Shown: positions 33,570 to 42,130 of the stretch, piece by piece | Layout of the letters: each line of letters begins with the position of its first letter | Numbering within the stretch: position 1 is the first letter of the stretch | Assembly: GCA_002439165.1 (NCBI GenBank) | Contig: DJTE01000023.1 | Location: forward strand, 62,001 to 126,000 | Length of the DNA: 64,000 nucleotides | Direction: 5' to 3' | Source: Chryseobacterium indologenes | Lineage (GTDB): Bacteria; Bacteroidota; Bacteroidia; Flavobacteriales; Weeksellaceae | Translations under genes and position numbers: made by a program | The notes under the pieces: model-generated | Told to the model about the DNA's origin: nothing | Databases searched by the model: none | The model's input: the letters and a program-made list of their open reading frames with translations, nothing else

Positions 33570-33589
33570 ATATCGCAATATTACGATAT
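33570..33589. promoter_or_regulatory. ArsR operator upstream of arsR
   Basis: ATATCGCAATATTACGATAT is a 20-base near-perfect palindrome just before the arsR start. Its core recurs at 33201-33214. Autoregulation is inferred. Confidence 0.65.
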
Positions 33590-33725
33590 TAAAATTATCC
33601 AGCAAAATTTTTTATGAATATTAATCATTCGAAGCTTATGTAAAACATATGAATAAGATGAAACAGAAGCAAAACAGGTTTTCAGATTTATATTCACCTG
33701 ATCAGTTCTTCCATCCTGCATCCGG

Positions 33726-34625
33726 TTAAAACTCTTCTTCAGTAAGTTCCTTATTCACCATTGCTCCTGTAAAATTTCCCTGTGCAATGGCATTGGCCAC
33801 AGACCTCATCATGGTAACATTATCTCCGCAGGCAAAAAGCCCGGGAATATTGGTCTTCTGCAGAAAATCAACCTTAATAAATCCCTGTTCTGTCAGTTCA
33901 CAGCCAAGCTCCGAAACATCAACGTTCTGTATAAAAGGTATTTTGGCATACAGGGCGTTCAGGGAAATCTCTTTACCGGTTTTAAAGATTATTTTTCTGA
34001 TATATCCGTTTTCATGGGCAATGCTTTCAACCTGATCTTCAATCAGGGAAATCTTATTCTCAGCCAGTTTTTCCTTTTGCTCTCCTGAAAGTACAGACTT
34101 CCCGTTGGTGAATAAAGAAAGATCTTTCGTAAGATTGTATACTAGTTTTGTAAAGTCGTAAGCCATGTCTCCGTCTGCAAGAATTCCGGTAGCTTTATTT
34201 CTCACTTCATACCCGTGGCAGTACGGACAGTGCAGAACAGAAATTCCCCAGCACTCTGCAAAACCGGGAATATCCGGCATCATATCTTTTATCCCTGATG
34301 CAAGAATCAGTTTTTTAGCATGAAAGTTCTTCCCTTCCCGGGTCTCAATACTGAAATCTCCGTTTCTGCTGATCTTTATGACCGTTCCTTCATGAAATTT
34401 TACCGTGCTGTACTTCTCAACCTGCTCCCTGGCCAATGCAGCTATTTCTTTCGGTGTCTTACCATCATGGGTTATGAAGTTGTGTGAGTGCGGAGTCTGT
34501 CTGTTGCAGGGTTTACCGTTATCTATGATCAGTATATTTCTCAGTGATCTTCCTAATGCCATTCCGGCTGACAATCCGGCGTAGCTCCCTCCTATAATGA
34601 TAACATCAAAGATTTTATTCTCCAT
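33726..34625 (-). CDS. FAD/NAD(P)-dependent oxidoreductase, thioredoxin-reductase-like
   Basis: A 299-residue flavoprotein. It has the FAD-binding loop DVIIIGGSYAGLSAGMALGRS, a redox motif HCPYCHGYEV near residues 131-140, an NADPH-binding region around TGILADGDMAYDFTKLVYNL that is weaker than in true thioredoxin reductases, and the late FAD motif PGLFACGDNVTMMRSVANAI. The CPYC pair sits where TrxB has CATC. It could reduce the thioredoxin used by ArsC, or another low-molecular-weight disulfide. It diverges from the Fur-family gene, and a -7 element, TAACTTTG, lies at 34670-34677 on the minus strand. Confidence 0.83.
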   Translation of the reverse strand: MENKIFDVIIIGGSYAGLSAGMALGRSLRNILIIDNGKPCNRQTPHSHNFITHDGKTPKEIAALAREQVEKYSTVKFHEGTVIKISRNGDFSIETREGKNFHAKKLILASGIKDMMPDIPGFAECWGISVLHCPYCHGYEVRNKATGILADGDMAYDFTKLVYNLTKDLSLFTNGKSVLSGEQKEKLAENKISLIEDQVESIAHENGYIRKIIFKTGKEISLNALYAKIPFIQNVDVSELGCELTEQGFIKVDFLQKTNIPGLFACGDNVTMMRSVANAIAQGNFTGAMVNKELTEEEF

Positions 34626-34669
34626 TGTAATTGAGTTTTAATAGTGATTTAAGTATCTGTTTGTCTGTA

Positions 34670-34677
34670 CAAAGTTA
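34670..34677 (-). promoter_or_regulatory. -7 promoter element of the thioredoxin-reductase-like gene
   Basis: The minus strand reads TAACTTTG, about 45 bases before the ATG. The divergent Fur-family promoter lies within 60 bases. Confidence 0.45.
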
Positions 34678-34694
34678 AATCAAAATTCCATTAA

Positions 34695-34709
34695 TGCAAC
34701 AATGTCGCA
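34695..34709. promoter_or_regulatory. candidate Fur/Zur-type operator
   Basis: TGCAACAATGTCGCA is an imperfect 6-3-6 palindrome (TGCAAC / GTCGCA). It lies between the two divergent -7 elements at 34670-34677 and 34721-34728. Binding by the adjacent Fur-family protein is inferred from position only. Confidence 0.35.
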
Positions 34710-34720
34710 ATAAAATTTCA

Positions 34721-34728
34721 TATCTTTG
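34721..34728 (+). promoter_or_regulatory. -7 promoter element of the Fur-family gene
   Basis: TATCTTTG ends 4 bases before the ATG at 34733, so the mRNA is probably leaderless. This argues against the in-frame start at 34694. Confidence 0.5.
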
Positions 34729-34732
34729 TCTT

Positions 34733-35116
34733 ATGAATAAGCGGAATACCAAAACAAAACAACTGATCCTGAATTCATTAAAAGATTCAAAATCAGCGGT
34801 AAGCCATGATATTTTACAGAAAGAATTAGGGAGTGAAATAGACCGGGCTACGATTTACAGGATCCTGAACAGTTTCTGTGAAGACGGTATCGTGCATAAA
34901 GTAGTAAGCGATGACGGAAAATCTTATTTTGCGCCCTGCCGCGGGTGTTCGGGAAAGCATCATAAACACAGTCATTTTCATTTCAGATGCCTCCAGTGCG
35001 GAACGATAGAATGTATGCCGGAAGAGGTGGATATTAAAATGCCGGAAGGTTATCAGCCTGTGAATTTTAATGGGATTATCTCCGGCTACTGCCCGGAATG
35101 TTCTTTATCAAAATAA
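34733..35116 (+). CDS. Fur family metal-responsive transcriptional regulator
   Basis: A DNA-binding repressor of 127 residues from the ATG at 34733. The winged helix covers about residues 5-75 (LILNSLKDSKSAVSHDILQK and DRATIYRILNSFCEDGIVHK, the recognition region with the conserved RxTVYR-like DRATIYR). The dimerisation/metal domain has CRGCSGKHHKHSHFHFRC, CLQCGTIECMP and GYCPEC; its CxxC pairs form the structural zinc site. The His/Cys-rich linker is more like Zur than Fur. The metal sensed is not decided by sequence alone. Confidence 0.87.
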   Translation: MNKRNTKTKQLILNSLKDSKSAVSHDILQKELGSEIDRATIYRILNSFCEDGIVHKVVSDDGKSYFAPCRGCSGKHHKHSHFHFRCLQCGTIECMPEEVDIKMPEGYQPVNFNGIISGYCPECSLSK

Positions 35117-35135
35117 TCTTTATGCCTGAATTTAT

Positions 35136-35235
35136 TGTTTCTGAAGCTTTAAGATCTGTTTAAGCTTTAAGATGGGCTAAAGAAAAACAGAAGCTGGACT
35201 AAAGTTTTATAAGACTTTCAAAAGTCATTATCTGA
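35136..35235. repeat. short noncoding repeats related to the dispersed element
   Basis: AAGCTTTAAGAT occurs twice within about 25 bases (starting at 35145 and 35163). It is followed by GGGCTAAAG and GCTGGACTAAAG, fragments like those in the 7.9-8.4 kb repeat. It appears to be a degraded copy. No gene is seen. Confidence 0.3.
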
Positions 35236-35251
35236 GAGCAGCCTGCACCTT

Positions 35252-36790
35252 TCAGTTTCTGCTTTCTGAATACTCTCCTTTTACTTCATTTATTTCATCA
35301 CGGAGCCTGTCTCTGATATCTGTTTTTGCATTTTCAAAACTGAAAATCACGGTTCCTTTTTCTCTTGCAAACGGGTTAACAATGGAATCTGCTTTTCCGG
35401 AAATTTCAAAGTAAGGTCCTGTTTCTTTAAGTTCGTCATTATCTGAAGACTGATTTTTGATCCTGATCAGATGATCATACCGCTTACTGAGATCGAACCA
35501 GTTGACATAATCTGCATTAAAGGAAACCGCCTGTATGTTCTGTTTTGAATAATAATTAACAGCTCCGGCCTGCCCGTAATTGTCACAGAGAACAAGGGTT
35601 TTCCCGGATTCCGAAAGCCGTGCATATTCTTTATCTGTTTTCTCTGCCAGTTCTTTCCAGCCCAGCATATCGGCAAAATCCTGTGGCAGCGGATGATCTT
35701 TTCCGTCTTCCCAGCGAAGAAGCCCCAGTTTTTTATACCGGTCCGGATGATGAATGATATATTCCGGACTTTTATTGGGAAAGGCTACCTGGTATAAAGG
35801 GATAAACAGCAAAACAGGAATCAGCACGCTGACAGGTTTGAGTGCTTTTTTCCAGCCATCTGCAAGAAGGTAAGCCAGATAAACAGCCCCGAATGCTATA
35901 AATGCAGGATAAAGCCCGGCTGCATAATAATCTTTTGCCCTGAAAAACAGAAACAATCCAATTGTGAATACATAGGCCCAGAAGAAGAATCTGAATTTTT
36001 CAAACGGTTTATAAAACAGCAAAGCATACAGCCCGGCCAGGATCACAAAAACAGATCCGATGAAGAAAAGCAGCTGGGATTTTAAAAACTCCATGCGGCT
36101 TACATTCACCAGCTGTGTTTCTGAAAGTTCCTTCATATGGTGGATGACAGGAAAGTTATTATGATACTGCCACAACAGGTTGGGAGTGATGACAGCAAGG
36201 GACAGCAGTGCAGCTCCGTAGAGATGAGGCTGAAGAAAAACGGTTCTCTGCCGGGTCAGCAGTAAAGCCGGAATAATCCCCAGCACGGAAAAGGCAATAT
36301 TATATTTATTCAGGAAGCCAATTCCGAAAATCACTGCGCCGATGTATAGCCATTTTACTTTTTCAGAATTAAAATACCTGATCAGGACGTAATAAAGCAT
36401 TGTCCATAACAGCACTTCAAGGGACGTCGGCTGAAAAAGCATATTCATCCGGAGAAATACAGACAGTAAGATCCCCGTGGAGGCTAATATTCCGGCATAC
36501 AGGTTTCCCTTCAGCTCCTCTATGATTTTCCACACGACAGCGATCGTCAGGGCTCCGAATAAAGCCGGAAAAAATTTCACCCAGAAAAAAGATCCTCCCA
36601 ATATTTTGATCAGCCAGGCCAGCCATGAATTCACAGGGGGTACGGAAAGGTATCCCCATGCCAGATGATTTCCCTGGTCAATGTGTAGATATTCGTCCCG
36701 GTGCAGTTCATATTCAGGACTGATTAATGTATACTGCAGGATGAATTTGACAATGATAAATAAGCAGAGAACAGGGTAATTTTTCTTCAT
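35252..36790 (-). CDS. GT39/ArnT-like membrane glycosyltransferase
   Basis: A 512-residue integral membrane protein of the GT-C fold, with about ten transmembrane segments in the first 340 residues and a soluble C-terminal domain. The first periplasmic loop carries ELHRDEYLHIDQGNHLAWGY, where the Asp-Glu pair is the expected catalytic/metal site of the PMT (dolichyl-phosphate-mannose mannosyltransferase) family. Such enzymes move sugars from polyprenyl phosphate to proteins, lipid A or glycans on the outer face of the membrane. The C-terminal part (ETDKEYARLSESGKTLVLCDN and after) is typical of Bacteroidetes members. It begins 10 bases after the zinc-ribbon gene. The acceptor is unknown. Confidence 0.83.
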   Translation of the reverse strand: MKKNYPVLCLFIIVKFILQYTLISPEYELHRDEYLHIDQGNHLAWGYLSVPPVNSWLAWLIKILGGSFFWVKFFPALFGALTIAVVWKIIEELKGNLYAGILASTGILLSVFLRMNMLFQPTSLEVLLWTMLYYVLIRYFNSEKVKWLYIGAVIFGIGFLNKYNIAFSVLGIIPALLLTRQRTVFLQPHLYGAALLSLAVITPNLLWQYHNNFPVIHHMKELSETQLVNVSRMEFLKSQLLFFIGSVFVILAGLYALLFYKPFEKFRFFFWAYVFTIGLFLFFRAKDYYAAGLYPAFIAFGAVYLAYLLADGWKKALKPVSVLIPVLLFIPLYQVAFPNKSPEYIIHHPDRYKKLGLLRWEDGKDHPLPQDFADMLGWKELAEKTDKEYARLSESGKTLVLCDNYGQAGAVNYYSKQNIQAVSFNADYVNWFDLSKRYDHLIRIKNQSSDNDELKETGPYFEISGKADSIVNPFAREKGTVIFSFENAKTDIRDRLRDEINEVKGEYSESRN

Positions 36791-36800
36791 GGGCGGTTAT

Positions 36801-37364
36801 TTAAAATATTTCAAATCTCTGAAGGTTCATTTCTGCCTTTATATCAGCAATCTTTTCACTCCAATACTTAACTGCATCTGATTTATCAGGACATTCTTCA
36901 ACCGTTCTGTCCTGACATGCGGTCATCTGTTGTTGGTATTCACTCAGGATATTCCTTAAATACTGTTCGTAATCTTTCGGATTCTTTGGAATATAGCCGA
37001 TCCCGTAGCAACCGCAGGTATGGAATATTTTCCCTGTCCTGAAAAGACCTTCTATGATTTCCCATTCTTTGACCGCTGCTTTTTTAGGGGCTTTAAATTC
37101 TCTCCCCAGATCCGCCATGATGCTGCCGCATTCCGGGCATTTTACAGGCCTTGATTCTATTTCCTCTATCAGTAAATCCAGCTCTTCTTTTTTAGCTTTC
37201 ATAAAAAGATGCCCGATTTTTCTCACACTGCCGTCAGGAGCATGATATAGATTTTCTTTTTTTATTCTTTTAAAAATATCATAAAAATCCGGCCGTTTAA
37301 ATGATTTTCTGCATTTAAAACAAGCGTAATGAATTTTATAGCCTTTTCCTGCGTACCTGCACAT
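36801..37364 (-). CDS. zinc-ribbon-like cytoplasmic protein of unknown function
   Basis: A 187-residue soluble protein. It has three cysteine motifs: YACFKCRKSF near the N-terminus, VKCPECGSIMADLG near the middle, and FHTCGCYGIGYIP towards the C-terminus, which suggest two zinc ribbons or one with an extra site. A basic N-terminus (MCRYAGKGYKIHYACF) and the segment FKAPKKAAVKEWEIIEGL are visible. The C-terminus (DYEQYLRNILSEYQQQM) is helical. It is probably co-transcribed with the GT39 gene 10 bases downstream. A -7 element, TATATTTG, lies at 37382-37389 on the minus strand. I do not recognise a named family. Confidence 0.72.
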   Translation of the reverse strand: MCRYAGKGYKIHYACFKCRKSFKRPDFYDIFKRIKKENLYHAPDGSVRKIGHLFMKAKKEELDLLIEEIESRPVKCPECGSIMADLGREFKAPKKAAVKEWEIIEGLFRTGKIFHTCGCYGIGYIPKNPKDYEQYLRNILSEYQQQMTACQDRTVEECPDKSDAVKYWSEKIADIKAEMNLQRFEIF

Positions 37365-37381
37365 GGTTTTAATTTTGAATT

Positions 37382-37389
37382 CAAATATA
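37382..37389 (-). promoter_or_regulatory. -7 promoter element of the zinc-ribbon gene
   Basis: The minus strand reads TATATTTG, 18 bases before the ATG. Confidence 0.45.
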
Positions 37390-37449
37390 TTGATTAGTTT
37401 TCAGAAAAACAGCCTGTTGGAAACGGTTAAAAAACTCTTTCCAATAAAA

Positions 37450-37476
37450 AAATCCTGAGAAAGTTTCCCAGGATTT
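37450..37476 (-). terminator. terminator of the ABC exporter operon
   Basis: AAATCCTG (37450-37457) pairs with CAGGATTT (37469-37476). On the minus strand the stem is followed by a T run. It lies just after the adaptor gene. Confidence 0.7.
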
Positions 37477-37503
37477 CATTGTGTAACTATATAATGTCGT
37501 TTA

Positions 37504-38697
37504 CTATTTTTTCTTCTCTTTAAGCTCTTCTTTGTCTTTATCGGAAGGGTTCCATACTTTCACTTCGGCATTTTTGTCGATTCCGGAAAGGATCTGTACG
37601 TTGATTCCGTCACTGGCTCCCAGCTTTACATAGACTTTTTTGAATTTGCCGTCTTTCTGCTTCACTTCTACAAAAGGAGAATCTTTCCCTTTGATCTTCT
37701 CATACTGAATAAGGGATTCATCCAGTAAAAGGGCATTTTTCTCAGATTTCAGTACAATTTCTCCGTTGGCAGAGAATCCGGCTCTGATATATTCGTTATT
37801 CGGGTTTCTTACATCTCCTTCCACCGGGAACTTGATGGTTCCGCTGTTGTCTTTTCCTTTTGGGGCAATCATGGTAAGCTTACCCGGAAATGTTTTGTTC
37901 TGCAATGCACCGATCACGATCTTCATATCCATTCCCTGCTTCAATTTTCCGGCCTGTGCTTCATCTATATCTCCCTGGAAGATCAGTGAATTCAGGTCTG
38001 CAATGGAGCAGATGGTAGTCCCTGCGTTGAATGAGTTAGCCTCAATTACCTGGCTTCCTACTTTTACAGGAACTTCAAGTACGGTTCCTGAAGCTTTGGA
38101 ACGGATCTGGGTAGTTGCCAGCCCCTGAAGCTCAGGAGTAGCACCGGTTTTTACGATCTGTAATCTCTTTTCAGCGGTTACAAGCTGCTGTTGGGCATTT
38201 TTCAGAGTCTGCTGCTGGGAATAAAGCTGCTGCTGGGAATTCAGATATTCCTGCTTTGAGGCAACTCCCTGTTTGTACAGCTTTTCCTGCATCGCAAACT
38301 GTTTCTGCATATTGTCAACATTCAACCTGGCATTATTGATCTGAAGCTGAGAATTAACGACTTCCTGCTGTGCGTTGTTCACATCAGCGATATTAGGGAT
38401 AATTCTAACGGTAGCGATCAGCTGTCCTGCCACTACTTTATCGCCTTCATCTACCAGAATTTTATCGATGATCCCTGCAATATTCGGTTTGATCTCAATT
38501 TCTTCTTTCGGAACAATTTTACCTGTCGCCATTACCTTGTCTTCCATATCCTGAATGACAGGTTTCCTGGTAAGGAAGGCTTCAGCCTGCTGGGAATTGG
38601 ATTTTACAAGATACCCGATCCCTGAGAACAATGCCACTGCAAATAAAAGCCCCAGTACAATATAAATGGCTTTTTTCAAAGTGAATTTCTTTTTCAT
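37504..38697 (-). CDS. MacA-like periplasmic adaptor (HlyD/RND adaptor family)
   Basis: A 397-residue membrane-fusion protein that links an inner-membrane ABC transporter to an outer-membrane channel. Residues about 7-28 are the single transmembrane anchor (KAIYIVLGLLFAVALFSGIG). A lipoyl half follows (MATGKIVPKEEIEIKPNIAG, VDEGDKVVAGQLIATV). The coiled-coil hairpin (about 110-185) is rich in Gln, with repeated QQ pairs. Then come the second lipoyl half (TQIRSKASGTVLEVPVKVGS) and the beta-barrel domain. The C-terminus is Lys/Glu-rich. It is last in a four-gene minus-strand operon. No TolC gene is present nearby. Confidence 0.88.
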   Translation of the reverse strand: MKKKFTLKKAIYIVLGLLFAVALFSGIGYLVKSNSQQAEAFLTRKPVIQDMEDKVMATGKIVPKEEIEIKPNIAGIIDKILVDEGDKVVAGQLIATVRIIPNIADVNNAQQEVVNSQLQINNARLNVDNMQKQFAMQEKLYKQGVASKQEYLNSQQQLYSQQQTLKNAQQQLVTAEKRLQIVKTGATPELQGLATTQIRSKASGTVLEVPVKVGSQVIEANSFNAGTTICSIADLNSLIFQGDIDEAQAGKLKQGMDMKIVIGALQNKTFPGKLTMIAPKGKDNSGTIKFPVEGDVRNPNNEYIRAGFSANGEIVLKSEKNALLLDESLIQYEKIKGKDSPFVEVKQKDGKFKKVYVKLGASDGINVQILSGIDKNAEVKVWNPSDKDKEELKEKKK

Positions 38698-38796
38698 ATA
38701 CCTAGTTTATTTTTTACTATTTAATGGTTTAAAAGGTTGAAAATTAAAATATCTGATTAGCATTTAAAATTTTCATTTTTTATTTTCAAATGATGA

Positions 38797-40068
38797 TTAC
38801 TCCGTCCTCAATGCTTCAATCGGTCTGATTTTTACCGCTCTCTGTGCCGGGATCATTCCGATAATCAATCCCAGGATCACCATTACGGTCATGGCACTGA
38901 ATACGTTTCCATAATTAACCGTCGGGTTATAGAACGGGAAGGTATCCTGGTTCTGGGTTGCCATATTAAGAATGATGAGAACAAAAATCCCGAACATGAA
39001 TCCCAGCAGCCCCGATGACAGGGTAATGACAACACTTTCCAGCAGGATCTGGTTTCTTACTTCAGCGGGTTTTGCACCTAAGGCTCTCCGTATTCCGATT
39101 TCTTTGGTTCTTTCTTTTACCGTGATCAGAAGGATATTGGAGATCGCAATCACTCCTGCCAGGATGGTAAGAGTTCCCACGATAATAGTGAGAAGCTGCA
39201 TTCCGGTAAGGAAGCCCGTCAGTTTTTTAAATTCTTTCCCGATATTGAAGCTCATAAAGGCATTGGTATCTTCGGGAGATACTTTATTTTTATCTTTCAA
39301 TACCTGTTTCACTTCTTCCTCCACAATACCCAGGTCTGCCGTTGGCTTGCCTACAATAGCAAACAGATCGATCTGTTCTCCGGCATTATACATTTTGGTA
39401 TAGGTAGAAAGTGGAATATATGCACTCTGATCGCTTTCAAAACCTCCTCCTTTTTTCACACGGAACACCCCGATCACATTAAAGAACATTCCTTTTATAT
39501 TAATCGGTTTCCCGATAGGATTCTCATTTTTCTTGGAATCGAATAGATTTTTATAGATTTCTTCCCCGATTACCACAACATTTTTATTACCCATCACATC
39601 GGCATCGTTAATGTAACGTCCGAAAATAAGTTTCTTTTCAGAAATTTTATTTCCTACCGGATAGTCTCCCGTAAGGCCATAGGTTGCTTTTTTCCCGTTT
39701 CTTGACATCAGCTCTCCCGGAGTTCCGGTAAAACTTCCCCTGGAATTCTGCGGCGAAATGTAATCTATTGCGGGAACTTTCTGCTTCAGCATATCCATAT
39801 CAGACAGCTTCAGGTGAAGTTGCCGTCCTTTCGGAAATCCATCATAGGGAATGGAGGTATTTCCTGCAAACAGGAAAATGGAATTGGTAGCAAATCCTGA
39901 GAACAGTTTGTCAAAACCGTTTTCCATTCCTTTTGCCGCTCCAAGAAGGCTCACATATAAAAACATTCCCCAACCCACACCAATCATGGTAAGGAAGGTC
40001 CGGAGCTTATTATTTCTCAATGAATAATAAATTTCCTGCCAGGTGTCTTTTTTAAATAAAATATTCAC
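38797..40068 (-). CDS. MacB-like ABC transporter permease (second)
   Basis: A 423-residue FtsX/MacB-type permease. It has one N-terminal transmembrane segment (LRTFLTMIGVGWGMFLYVSL), a large periplasmic MacB-core domain (about residues 45-290), and three C-terminal transmembrane helices beginning LLTIIVGTLTILAGVIAISN. The coupling-helix motif is ITVKERTKEIGIRRALGAKP and the last residues are RAVKIRPIEALRTE. It is about a paralogue of the neighbouring permease with the same ends. Two permeases with one ATPase fit a heterodimeric mechanotransmission exporter. A 46-base gap separates it from the first permease. Confidence 0.88.
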   Translation of the reverse strand: MNILFKKDTWQEIYYSLRNNKLRTFLTMIGVGWGMFLYVSLLGAAKGMENGFDKLFSGFATNSIFLFAGNTSIPYDGFPKGRQLHLKLSDMDMLKQKVPAIDYISPQNSRGSFTGTPGELMSRNGKKATYGLTGDYPVGNKISEKKLIFGRYINDADVMGNKNVVVIGEEIYKNLFDSKKNENPIGKPINIKGMFFNVIGVFRVKKGGGFESDQSAYIPLSTYTKMYNAGEQIDLFAIVGKPTADLGIVEEEVKQVLKDKNKVSPEDTNAFMSFNIGKEFKKLTGFLTGMQLLTIIVGTLTILAGVIAISNILLITVKERTKEIGIRRALGAKPAEVRNQILLESVVITLSSGLLGFMFGIFVLIILNMATQNQDTFPFYNPTVNYGNVFSAMTVMVILGLIIGMIPAQRAVKIRPIEALRTE

Positions 40069-40114
40069 TTCTCTGAGTTGTATTTTTATATTTTCTTTAC
40101 TATCCCAATTACTT

Positions 40115-41344
40115 TTACTCGGTTCTCAATGCTTCGATCGGTTTGATCTTTGAAGCTCTGTACGCCGGCACAAATCCTGCAACAAATCCGGAGAAAACCA
40201 GTGCTATAAAAGCCATAATAATTTCTGCCATACCTACACTCGGATTTACAATGAAGAATTCTTCCAGACTGTCTCCCAGCAAGCTAAGGGTCAGAACCCC
40301 CACACCAACTCCTACAATACCTGAAATTACGGTAATCACAACACTTTCCTGCACGATCAGTCCTACAATGCTTCCCGGTTTGGCTCCGATCGCTTTACGT
40401 ACACCGATCTCTTTGGTTCTTTCCTTCACGATATACACCATGATATTACTGATCCCGATGATCCCGGCAAGCAGTGTTCCCATTCCGATGAATCCTACAA
40501 TGACTGTAAGTACAAACATAAACTGGAAAGTTCCTTCCATATTCTTGGCATTATTCCATACGCCCACTCCGTTTTCATCATCAGGAGAGACATTTTTCCT
40601 TGATTTCAGCTTGTCTTTCAGTTCATCTCCGTATTTAATCGCTTCCTGAGGAGTCAGCTTTTCGTTGTAGGCAATATATATCGTATTGACGGTATCTGAG
40701 CCTTTCTTCATCTGCTGAAGGGTGGTAATAGGAACCGTAATATGTCTTTCGTCCCTGTCCCCGCCATCATCAGAAAATACACCTACCACTTTGAACATGG
40801 TTCCGTTGATATCGAGATCTTTCCCCACCGGACTTCCGTTTTTGATAAGGTCTCTCTGCACCATTCTTCCGATTACTGCAATATTCTGTTTCCTGTTCAG
40901 ATCCATCGGAGTCAGATAACGTCCTTCTATAACTTTTCTGTTTTCAATGATCTGTTCTCCCGGCTCCGCACCGTTTATCTGGTACATTCCGCTTTCTTTA
41001 CCGTACTTCACCATCATACTGGCCGTATATCTCGGGCTGGCATCCTCTACTTTATCTTTATCGGTATTAACCAGGAAGTCGTAATCGTCATTATCCATCG
41101 TTACATTTCTGTCCGACTGAAGGCCTCTATAAGCCACTGTGGTTTTTCCTGTGTAAATAGTAATCAGGTTTTGGGCATCCCTCGCAAATCCCTGTGTAAA
41201 GGCATTCTGCAATCCTTTTCCAATTCCGAACAGTACGATAAAGATAAACAGTCCCAAAGCTACCGTAAACCCCGAAAGCACCGTCCGGAGTACATTACTT
41301 CGGATAGAACTGAATATTTCCTGCCAACGATCTAGGTCAAACAT
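40115..41344 (-). CDS. MacB-like ABC transporter permease (first)
   Basis: A 409-residue FtsX/MacB-type permease with the same layout as the neighbour: an N-terminal segment LRTVLSGFTVALGLFIFIVL, a periplasmic domain, then three transmembrane helices from MFVLTVIVGFIGMGTLLAGI, the coupling motif YIVKERTKEIGVRKAIGAKP and the terminus RASKIKPIEALRTE. It starts 96 bases after the ATPase gene. That gap holds a hairpin (41378-41400), which may adjust the expression ratio. Substrate is unknown; macrolides, lipoproteins and peptides are all known for the wider family. Confidence 0.88.
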   Translation of the reverse strand: MFDLDRWQEIFSSIRSNVLRTVLSGFTVALGLFIFIVLFGIGKGLQNAFTQGFARDAQNLITIYTGKTTVAYRGLQSDRNVTMDNDDYDFLVNTDKDKVEDASPRYTASMMVKYGKESGMYQINGAEPGEQIIENRKVIEGRYLTPMDLNRKQNIAVIGRMVQRDLIKNGSPVGKDLDINGTMFKVVGVFSDDGGDRDERHITVPITTLQQMKKGSDTVNTIYIAYNEKLTPQEAIKYGDELKDKLKSRKNVSPDDENGVGVWNNAKNMEGTFQFMFVLTVIVGFIGMGTLLAGIIGISNIMVYIVKERTKEIGVRKAIGAKPGSIVGLIVQESVVITVISGIVGVGVGVLTLSLLGDSLEEFFIVNPSVGMAEIIMAFIALVFSGFVAGFVPAYRASKIKPIEALRTE

Positions 41345-41377
41345 TTTTTATAAGTATTAAAGATTGAAAATTCAAAG

Positions 41378-41400
41378 AATTGAAAGACTGTCTTTCAATT
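41378..41400. repeat. hairpin inside the ABC exporter operon
   Basis: AATTGAAAGA (41378-41387) pairs with TCTTTCAATT (41391-41400) around CTG. The surrounding bases are low-complexity TTCAAA repeats. It may be an attenuator or an RNA-processing site between the ATPase and permease genes. Confidence 0.55.
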
Positions 41401-41440
41401 TTCAAATTATCTCATTTTCAAATTTTCAAATCAGCCCACT

Positions 41441-42130
41441 CTATAAAACGATCTGCTTTATAAACTCATCACTCTCTATAATTCCGTCTTTCAGTACAAC
41501 GTTTCTTTTGGTTTGTGCCGCTACGTCAGGTTCGTGGGTTACCACAATAATGGTTTTCCCTTCATTATTAATATCCTGAAGCAGTTTCATGATATCGTGG
41601 GTCGTTTTGGAATCCAGTGCTCCGGTAGGCTCATCTGCCAGAACAACTTTAGGATCTGTAATCAAAGCCCGGGCGATCGCTACCCTTTGCTTCTGTCCTC
41701 CGGAAAGTTCATTGGGAAGGTGATTGGCCCATTGGGCAAGACCTACTTTTTCCAGATATTCCAGAGCCTTCTGATTGCGTTCTTTTCTGGGAACATTCTG
41801 ATAATACAGCGGAAGCGCTACATTTTCCAAAGCGGTCTTATAGCCGATCAGGTTGAAAGACTGGAAAATAAAACCCAGGAATTTACTTCTGTATTCCGCG
41901 GCTTTTACTTCAGATAAATGTTCGATCGGAACACCATCCAGCTCATAGGTGCCTGAATCTTTCTCATCCAGAATTCCGATGATATTAAGAAGTGTGGACT
42001 TCCCGGAACCGGAACTTCCCATAATAGAAACAAATTCGCCTTCAGAAATATTGAGATTGATTCCCTTGAGAACATGAAGCTTACTTTTTCCGGTGTCGTA
42101 TGATTTATGTAAATCCTGAATTACTAACAT
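41441..42130 (-). CDS. ABC transporter ATP-binding protein (MacB/LolD type)
   Basis: A 229-residue ATPase that drives the two downstream permeases. Motifs are Walker A SIMGSSGSGKSTLLNIIG, the Q-loop FIFQSFNLIGYKTALENV, the signature NELSGGQKQRVAIARAL, Walker B VVLADEPTGALDSK, and the H-loop IIVVTHEPDVA. The length and the KSYDTGKSKLHVLKGIN opening are typical of the MacB/LolD branch. It is the first gene of the operon, read on the minus strand from 42130. The adaptor and both permeases follow. Confidence 0.92.
   Translation of the reverse strand: MLVIQDLHKSYDTGKSKLHVLKGINLNISEGEFVSIMGSSGSGKSTLLNIIGILDEKDSGTYELDGVPIEHLSEVKAAEYRSKFLGFIFQSFNLIGYKTALENVALPLYYQNVPRKERNQKALEYLEKVGLAQWANHLPNELSGGQKQRVAIARALITDPKVVLADEPTGALDSKTTHDIMKLLQDINNEGKTIIVVTHEPDVAAQTKRNVVLKDGIIESDEFIKQIVL

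Noticed and set aside
40143..40649. A 168-codon open frame on the plus strand
   Set aside because: It lies fully inside the permease gene on the other strand and reads as a low-complexity shadow rich in Ser, Thr, Ile and Pro.
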